DNA of 8,897 bases from Betaproteobacteria bacterium (GTDB taxonomy: Bacteria; Pseudomonadota; Gammaproteobacteria; Tethybacterales; Tethybacteraceae): positions 1-8,897 of the forward strand of contig JAPORI010000053.1 of NCBI GenBank assembly GCA_026710225.1, written 5' to 3'. The notes beneath the pieces are model-generated. The model ran no database searches. It was given only the letters and a program-made list of their open reading frames with translations, and was not told where the DNA came from. The position numbers and the translations under genes were made by a program. Numbering within the stretch: the first letter of the stretch is position 1; the number at the start of each line of letters is the position of its first letter. Below, piece by piece: positions 1-4,483 of this stretch.

Positions 1-1
1 C

Positions 2-175
2 TCCAACCAGCAGAACTTCGCGCAAGCATTGCTTGCTGTTGTCAAAGGCGGTTTTGTATATCAAGTGCCTATGGATTTTCTCCGGTACTTGGCAAAATTG
101 CCTTGCACATTATTTGTATCCGCAAATCAACCAACTTCTTGGATTGAATTGTGCATTTGCGCTCCGCTGCCCTAG
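2..175 (+). CDS. Possible 3' end of an unknown plus-strand ORF (partial)
   Basis: Frame 2 is open from the window edge to a TAG at 173-175, giving 57 residues with a stretch like a folded C-terminus (AVVKGGFVYQVPMDFLRYL). I recognise no family. If real, it would end tail to tail with efp and overlap its stop by 4 bases. The stretch is clearly less GC-rich than the neighbouring genes and its third codon positions show no strong GC bias, so it could equally be non-coding DNA or foreign sequence. Frame 1 is also open until about 150, which weakens the case. The upstream sequence would decide it. Confidence 0.2.
   Translation, partial: SNQQNFAQALLAVVKGGFVYQVPMDFLRYLAKLPCTLFVSANQPTSWIELCICAPLP
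22..36. repeat. Perfect 7-bp inverted repeat
   Basis: GCAAGCA and TGCTTGC flank a single T. No T-run follows on either strand, so it does not look like an intrinsic terminator. A smaller dyad, GGCAA-AA-TTGCC, lies near 94-105 in the same AT-richer stretch. Downstream of efp I see no other terminator candidate. It may be a protein-binding site or chance. Confidence 0.3.
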
Positions 176-738
176 GCGCGTTCCATGTACTCTCCGGTTG
201 CGGTGCTCACCCGAATCTTTTCCCCGATCTCGATGAAAGGCGGAACCATCACCGAGAAGCCGTTGGCGGTGGTTGCCGGCTTGTAACTTGCGGCGGCGGT
301 GGCGCCCTTGATGCGCGGCTCGGTCTCGGCGATTTCCATGGTTACCGCGGCCGGCAACTCGATGCCGATCGCAGCCCCGTCGAGCATCATTACCTGCACT
401 TCAGTTTCCGGCAGCAGGAAATGTTCGGCACCTTCGATGATGTCTGTGCCCAGTTCCGACTGTTCGAAGGATTCCTGATCCATGAACACGAACCGGTCGG
501 CTTCCCGGTAGAGAAACTGCATCCGCCGCCCGTCAACGAAGGGACGCTCAACCTTTTCATCGGTGCGCAGCCGCTCATTCAGCTTGGTGCCTTCGCGCAC
601 CTCTTTTAGTTCGACTTGCATGTAGGCGCCGCCGCGGCCGCCGACATGCACATGTTCGCTCTTTGCCACCCGCCACAACTGTCCCTTGTGGCGAATCAGC
701 GCGCCGGGGCGCAACTCGATTGCCAGTACCTTGCTCAT
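172..738 (-). CDS. efp: Elongation factor P
   Basis: EF-P binds the ribosome between the P and E sites and helps peptide bonds form at polyproline stretches. The protein has 188 residues, the same as E. coli EF-P. The N-terminal KOW-like domain begins with LRPGALIRHKGQLWRV. The middle domain has GTKLNERLRTDEKVERPFVD and FLYREADRFVFMDQESFEQ. The C-terminal OB domain has GATAAASYKPAT and VMVPPFIEIGEKIRVSTATGEY. Outside the tip loop it most resembles alphaproteobacterial EF-P. The loop that normally carries the modified lysine (E. coli PGKG, Lys34) reads HVHVGGRGGA: no lysine, Arg35 near the tip, and one residue longer than in E. coli. It is last in the ubiE-gshA-efp operon, 11 bases after the gshA stop. 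No clear Shine-Dalgarno precedes the ATG. Confidence 0.95.
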   Translation of the reverse strand: MSKVLAIELRPGALIRHKGQLWRVAKSEHVHVGGRGGAYMQVELKEVREGTKLNERLRTDEKVERPFVDGRRMQFLYREADRFVFMDQESFEQSELGTDIIEGAEHFLLPETEVQVMMLDGAAIGIELPAAVTMEIAETEPRIKGATAAASYKPATTANGFSVMVPPFIEIGEKIRVSTATGEYMERA

Positions 739-749
739 TGATGTGGATT

Positions 750-1970
750 CTAGGCGGCCAGGTCGCCGGCGAATTCGCGCCCGGCCGCCAGCAGCGCCAG
801 GGCAGCGACGGTTTCGCTTGCCTGCCGGCGCGCATTTGCCGCTTCTGATTCGGGCCGGCAGGCAAAGCCCATTCCCTGACTGTTGAGGTTCTCGCGATCG
901 CTCTTGCGCTGGTTGAAGCGCCAGAAGGATCCGATCACCTTGTCGCCGACGCAGTAGTGGGCCTCCTCGGCGGCAAAGCCGTCGACAAGCTCGATGGTCG
1001 GGATGCCTTCCTGAATCAGGATGTCCGAGATGGTCAGGCCGTCCTTGCCGCTGGCAAGGCTGCTGCGCTGGCGACGATTGAGGCTGTGCACCTGGTCGGC
1101 TTCATCGAGCATTACCACGCCCATGCCGTAGGTGCCCGCATCTGCCTTGATCACCACGAACGGCCTTTCCTCCGATCCGATGCCGGCGAAGTTGGAGCGG
1201 ATGTCATCGAGAGTCTCGGCAACTGCGGCAGCCAGACAATCCATGCCGACTTTGCGTGCCACATCGACGCGGGTGCACACGTTGAAGAACGCGTCGATCA
1301 GCCACGGGTCGAATCCGAATTCGTGGGCGAAACGGGTTGCGACCCGTTCGTACTGGAAGAAATAGGCCGACTTGCGTCGCTGCGACCAGCCGGCGGCCAG
1401 CGGCGGCAGCTTCGGTTGCTCGATGTCAAGCAGCATCTTTGGGGTTCCGGCCGCCAGATCGTTGTTGAGCAGCAAGGCGTCCGGATCGAAGCCGGCCGCT
1501 TCGATCCGCCGGCCGCGCCGACAGATGCTGGCAAGGTGCAGCGACTTGCCGTCGCTGCCGGAAACTTCCAGCGGCTCTGCGCCCAGACAGGCGAAGCGCA
1601 CTTCGACGCCGGCCATTTCCAGCATTCGGCCGAGCACCGCCAGATTATCGACATAGTGGGGGTTGCGGGTGTGCGCTTCGGCCAGCACCAGCAGTCGCTT
1701 CGAGCCCGGCCAGGCGCGCTCGAGCATGCCGCCAGCCGCGCCAGCCGCGCGCTCGATCGCGGCTGCATCCAGATTGTTGAAGCCGCCCGGAAACAGGTTT
1801 ACATCCACCGGCGCCATCTTGTGGGAACTTACCCGGATGTCAACCGAAGCGTAGAACGGCGGATGCTGCTTGGCGAACTCGGCGGCGAACCATTCGTCGA
1901 TGTGTTGGCGCGATCCGGCCAGCAAATCGATCAGTTCGGCCAGCCGTGCGTCCGGCTTGGCGGCGCTCAT
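750..1970 (-). CDS. gshA: Glutamate-cysteine ligase, GshA type
   Basis: This enzyme makes gamma-glutamylcysteine from glutamate, cysteine and ATP, the first step of glutathione synthesis in the cytoplasm. The 406-residue protein matches the proteobacterial GshA family (PF08886 from memory), which is distinct from the E. coli-type enzyme. Recognisable segments are NLFPGGFNN (59-66), the ATP-grasp-like KADAGTYGMGVV (275-286), QEGIPTIE (320-327) and RENLNSQGMGF (359-369). I chose the ATG at 1970: it shares one base with the ubiE stop (TGATG), which points to coupled translation. A GTG one codon upstream (1973) is the alternative and adds one residue. No gshB is visible, so the second pathway step must be encoded elsewhere. 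Family assignment is from remembered motifs. Confidence 0.88.
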   Translation of the reverse strand: MSAAKPDARLAELIDLLAGSRQHIDEWFAAEFAKQHPPFYASVDIRVSSHKMAPVDVNLFPGGFNNLDAAAIERAAGAAGGMLERAWPGSKRLLVLAEAHTRNPHYVDNLAVLGRMLEMAGVEVRFACLGAEPLEVSGSDGKSLHLASICRRGRRIEAAGFDPDALLLNNDLAAGTPKMLLDIEQPKLPPLAAGWSQRRKSAYFFQYERVATRFAHEFGFDPWLIDAFFNVCTRVDVARKVGMDCLAAAVAETLDDIRSNFAGIGSEERPFVVIKADAGTYGMGVVMLDEADQVHSLNRRQRSSLASGKDGLTISDILIQEGIPTIELVDGFAAEEAHYCVGDKVIGSFWRFNQRKSDRENLNSQGMGFACRPESEAANARRQASETVAALALLAAGREFAGDLAA

Positions 1971-2710
1971 CACCAGCAGGCCCGGCGGGCGCGGTGGATG
2001 GCGACGATGCCGCCGGCCAGAGCAATCCAGTCGACGAATTCGAGGCCGGCTTGTTGCAGCATTGCTGCGATTTGCTCCGGCGGCGGATGGGCGATTATCG
2101 ATTCGCCCAGATAGCGGTAGCTGGCGCGGTCACCGGCGATGCGCGCGCCGATTGCCGGCAGGCCGCGCAGCAAGTAGTTGCGGTAGAGTGAGCGCCCGGG
2201 CGGCGGCGGCGTGAATTCGAGAAACAGCGCCCGTCCGCCCGGCTTGAGCACCCGTCGCACTTCCGATGCGGCATCAGCAATGCTGGTGAAATTGCGCATC
2301 CCGAACCCGCAGGTGATGCCGTCGAAGCTGGCATCGGCAAACGGCAGGTTCTCGGCCGGACACTGCGCATAATGCAAATCGCCGCTGGCGCAAAAGCGCT
2401 GCCGGCTTTTTTCCAGCATCGCCCCACTCGGATCGGCCAGAGTGATTTGCGGTCGGACCGAAGCGTCCAAACCGGCGCCAAGCAGCGCCGCGATGTCACC
2501 GCTGCCGCAGGCCAGATCGAGCCATTTTTCCGATTTTGCGGCCGCCGCCAGCCATACCAGTTGTCGCTTCCAGATCCGGTGCATGCCGGCTGAAAGCACG
2601 TCATTCATAAGATCGTAGTATCCGGAAACGCCGTCAAACAGCCGGTTTATTTTCTCGGATTTTTCCGAATCGGGAATTAGGGCAAATCCGAATCGGGAAG
2701 TCTGCGCCAT
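1970..2710 (-). CDS. ubiE: Ubiquinone/menaquinone biosynthesis C-methyltransferase UbiE
   Basis: UbiE is a SAM-dependent methyltransferase that adds the ring C-methyl group in ubiquinone synthesis, and in menaquinone synthesis where that pathway exists. The 246 residues carry the expected landmarks in order: FDGVSGYYDLMNDVLSAGMHRIWK (25-48), SAM-binding motif I LDLACGSGD (64-72), AENLPFADASFD (119-130), GFGMRN (135-140), VLKPGGR (154-160), ASYRYLGESI (196-205) and GGIVAIHR (233-240). Length is normal for the family. It heads the minus-strand operon and its stop overlaps the gshA start. The ATG at 2710 lacks a clear Shine-Dalgarno, but the MAQTSRFGF start agrees with the family. The first 50 bases or so of coding sequence contain a 13-bp direct repeat described separately. 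Confidence 0.95.
   Translation of the reverse strand: MAQTSRFGFALIPDSEKSEKINRLFDGVSGYYDLMNDVLSAGMHRIWKRQLVWLAAAAKSEKWLDLACGSGDIAALLGAGLDASVRPQITLADPSGAMLEKSRQRFCASGDLHYAQCPAENLPFADASFDGITCGFGMRNFTSIADAASEVRRVLKPGGRALFLEFTPPPPGRSLYRNYLLRGLPAIGARIAGDRASYRYLGESIIAHPPPEQIAAMLQQAGLEFVDWIALAGGIVAIHRARRACW
2664..2699. repeat. 13-bp direct repeat inside the ubiE 5' end
   Basis: TCCGAATCGGGAA occurs at 2664-2676 and again at 2687-2699, 23 bases apart. Each copy contains the odd dyad CCGA-A-TCGG. A further TCGGA at 2655-2659 forms an inverted repeat with the first copy (TCGGA-TTTT-TCCGA). The 23-base offset is not a multiple of three, so the copies encode different residues (SRFG against PDSE); a protein-level repeat does not explain them. 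The spacing is about two helical turns, as in tandem operator sites. Function is inference. Confidence 0.6.
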
Positions 2711-2738
2711 CTGCTACGGTCAAGAATGAGGAAAAAGT

Positions 2739-2772
2739 ATTAGATTCTAGGCCGCTCGCGGTCAACTGCCGG
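2739..2772 (-). promoter_or_regulatory. Candidate ubiE-gshA-efp promoter
   Basis: On the minus strand a TAGAAT -10 (2744-2749) lies 34 bases before the ubiE ATG, with a weak CCGGCA -35 at a 17-base spacing (2767-2772). An alternative pair is TTGACC (2760-2765) with TCTAAT (2739-2744) at 15 bases. The -10 and its upstream flank match the tRNA-Ser upstream region at 16 of 19 positions. Confidence 0.45.
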
Positions 2773-2795
2773 GCATCTGGCAACATGCCTATAAT
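2767..2795 (+). promoter_or_regulatory. Candidate promoter of the S26 peptidase gene
   Basis: A perfect TATAAT lies at 2790-2795, with only a poor -35 (CTGCCG or TGCCGG, 17-18 bases upstream). Transcription would begin near 2802, which is downstream of the ATG at 2785. That argues against that ATG as the translation start. It faces away from the ubiE promoter within a 74-base intergenic gap. Confidence 0.4.
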
Positions 2796-2844
2796 CCAAA
2801 ATTGCAACAAGGTGCTTTCTGCCATTTTGCAAGGGTATAGAAAA

Positions 2845-3372
2845 GTGAGGCTTCCGGGATACGGAGGGGGGAGTCAAGCGGCAACCAGCGCGTTTTCACG
2901 TCTGGCCGTGGGGGGATGCTTTTTTCTCATTTTTCTGGCGCTGTTGTCGGCGGCGCTGGCCGGCCGCTACCAGATTGCCTTCAACGCCAGTTCCAGTGTC
3001 GGCAGCAAGGTGTTGCTGCTGCGCCTGACCACTGCTGAGCAATATGCTCTGGGCAGCATAGTTGCCTTTGCCTTTGACGGATCACAATGGGGCTTCCCGG
3101 CCGGCACGCCCTGGGCCAAACGAGTGGTTGGTATTGCCGGCGAGACGGTACAGGTTGCCGGTGATGCAGTGCTCGTCGGCGGCCGGCCGGTGGCGATGCT
3201 GCACAAGCCGATGATGGAAAGCCAGCGGCTGAGCGCTGCAAGCGAGGGCGTGATCCCCCAAGGATACCTGTTTGTCGCCGGTGAGCACGAGCGAAGCTTT
3301 GACAGCCGCTATCGCGAGTTCGGGCTGATTCCGGTTAGCGCGGTTTTCGGCCGGGCGATTGCCGCCATGTAG
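2845..3372 (+). CDS. TraF-like S26 family signal peptidase
   Basis: Predicted inner-membrane serine peptidase of the S26 signal peptidase/TraF type. In conjugative systems TraF processes pilin or other exported proteins; the substrate here is unknown. From the GTG at 2845 it has 175 residues: a short N-terminus, one membrane segment (about 24-39, GCFFLIFLALLSAALA), the nucleophile region NASSSVG (probable catalytic Ser51), the general-base motif KRVVGIAGE (Lys92), and the DSRY box (153-156) near the C-terminus. The usual S-[LM]-P-x-G after the serine is S-V-G-S-K here, an unusual variant. GTG 2845 is chosen because AAGGG sits 9 bases upstream and because a TATAAT overlaps the longer ATG start at 2785 (195 residues); a GTG at 2908 is also in frame. 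The stop is followed by seven T's but no good hairpin, so the next gene, 32 bases on, is probably co-transcribed. Confidence 0.72.
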   Translation: MRLPGYGGGSQAATSAFSRLAVGGCFFLIFLALLSAALAGRYQIAFNASSSVGSKVLLLRLTTAEQYALGSIVAFAFDGSQWGFPAGTPWAKRVVGIAGETVQVAGDAVLVGGRPVAMLHKPMMESQRLSAASEGVIPQGYLFVAGEHERSFDSRYREFGLIPVSAVFGRAIAAM

Positions 3373-3404
3373 TTTTTTTCCAACCCCGCAAGAGGAGGAT
3401 TGTC

Positions 3405-3965
3405 ATGCAAGACGAAAACAAAGAAAAGCAAAAGCAGCTGCCGAGATGGCCGGATCAGTTCGAGTTCGGGTGGCGACATATGTCGCTGTCGCTGCGCTCG
3501 CTGGTGCTTTGGGGGATCCTGACCGGCCGGCAGAAGTTTGCACTGCCGGAAGAATTGCGCCAGTTGCCGGTGCGCGAACTTCCCGCCTATCTCAACGGAT
3601 TTGACGGCAAGGTGACTTTGACGCTGCGCTCCTTGCACAGTCCGGATGCAATGCGGAGGATGCAGGAAGTCGAAGCTCTCAAGGAGGACTTTCTGCGCCG
3701 GGGTGCCAGTGCCGAGATCATGCACTGGCTGTTTCGGCTATCCAAGCGGCAGGTGCAGCAGATGCGCCGCCAGTTCGGGCTGCGCAATGTGGTCAGCGGC
3801 CGGCCGCGCCGGCTTGGTCGGGATCAGGAGTACGAGATCTTTGCATCCTGGGAGAAGATGCGTGATCAGGGAATGTCCTATCCGCAGATCATGCTCAATC
3901 TGAGCGAGCAGTATCCGGATGTGAGCATGGTGTCGCTGTACGCGGTGATCAAAAGGATGATCTAG
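3405..3965 (+). CDS. DUF2857-like putative DNA-binding protein
   Basis: The protein has 186 residues and no signal or membrane segment. By remembered family pattern it resembles DUF2857 proteins, found on integrative conjugative elements and genomic islands. It shows an N-terminal helical region (26-60), a segment FLRRGASAEIMHWLFRLS (96-113) leading into SKRQVQQMRRQFGL (113-126) that reads as a helix-turn-helix, then the basic GRPRR (132-136), and a C-terminal helical part ending VSLYAVIKRMI. A role as a regulator is inferred. The start is firm: GAGGAGG at 3392-3398 lies 6 bases before the ATG. It follows the S26 peptidase gene by 32 bases on the same strand and ends 4 bases from the stop of the convergent CBS gene. 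The family match is from memory; a profile search would settle it. Confidence 0.65.
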   Translation: MQDENKEKQKQLPRWPDQFEFGWRHMSLSLRSLVLWGILTGRQKFALPEELRQLPVRELPAYLNGFDGKVTLTLRSLHSPDAMRRMQEVEALKEDFLRRGASAEIMHWLFRLSKRQVQQMRRQFGLRNVVSGRPRRLGRDQEYEIFASWEKMRDQGMSYPQIMLNLSEQYPDVSMVSLYAVIKRMI

Positions 3966-3969
3966 GCAA

Positions 3970-4419
3970 CTATTCCTCGGCCGGCCAGTCGCTGATGTAC
4001 TGGCGCAGCATCCGGTTTTCGAAGTCGGCCGACTTGGCCGAGGCGCGGGCGACGTCATAAAAGGAGATGACCGCCTGCAATCGGCCTTCGTCCATCACCG
4101 GCAGGTAGCGCAGGTGCCGGCTGGTCATCAGGTTGCGAATCTGATCGACGGTGTCTTTGGGCGTGGCCACCCCCGGGTCCTTGTCCATCAAGTCGGCGGC
4201 CTTGGTGTTGGTCAGCGAGCCGGGGTCCTTGTGGATGCGGTGGAGGATTTCGCGGAAAGTGAGCATGCCCAGCAGCTTGCCGTGCTCGTCAAGCACCACC
4301 GTCGAGCCGGTATCGTGCTCGACCATGATCTTGATCGCCTCCATTGCGGATGCCTGCGGTCCGACCGAGAGAATCTCGTCGGCCCGGCGCTTGTTTTTAA
4401 GGATGTCCTTGACTCTCAT
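3970..4419 (-). CDS. Two-CBS-domain protein
   Basis: Small cytoplasmic protein of 149 residues made almost wholly of one CBS pair (Bateman module), which usually binds adenine nucleotides and acts as a sensor. CBS1 spans about 5-65 (ILSVGPQASAMEAIKIMVEH, then GSTVVLDEHGKLLGMLTFREI). CBS2 spans about 73-130 (KAADLMDKDPGVATPKDTV, then LRYLPVMDEGRLQAVISFYDV). A short tail, FENRMLRQYISDWP, is like that of other stand-alone CBS proteins. No catalytic domain is attached, so the target is unknown. GGAGGG lies 7 bases before the ATG and supports this start. It is divergent from valS (64-base gap) and convergent with the DUF2857-like gene. Confidence 0.88.
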   Translation of the reverse strand: MRVKDILKNKRRADEILSVGPQASAMEAIKIMVEHDTGSTVVLDEHGKLLGMLTFREILHRIHKDPGSLTNTKAADLMDKDPGVATPKDTVDQIRNLMTSRHLRYLPVMDEGRLQAVISFYDVARASAKSADFENRMLRQYISDWPAEE

Positions 4420-4443
4420 GCAAATGCCCTCCGGTCAAGGCAA

Positions 4444-4472
4444 TTATATGTGCAGATTGCTAAACATAGAAT
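4444..4472 (+). promoter_or_regulatory. Candidate valS promoter
   Basis: TAGAAT at 4467-4472 with a weak TTATAT -35 (4444-4449) at a 17-base spacing. Transcription would start around 4479, only about 5 bases before the chosen valS ATG at 4484, so the mRNA would be almost leaderless. Confidence 0.35.
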
Positions 4473-4483
4473 TTGCGCCTGTC

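Noticed and set aside
957..2114. 385-residue open frame antisense to gshA and ubiE
   Set aside because: It is the mirror of two recognisable genes, has no domain pattern of its own, and crosses their junction.
2863..2873. GGAGGGGGGAG as a ribosome binding site for a later start of the peptidase
   Set aside because: No ATG, GTG or TTG lies at a usable distance in any frame that continues into the protein.
3340..3379. Terminator after the S26 peptidase gene (T-run right after the stop)
   Set aside because: No stable GC stem of adequate length directly precedes the T's, and the next gene follows within 32 bases.
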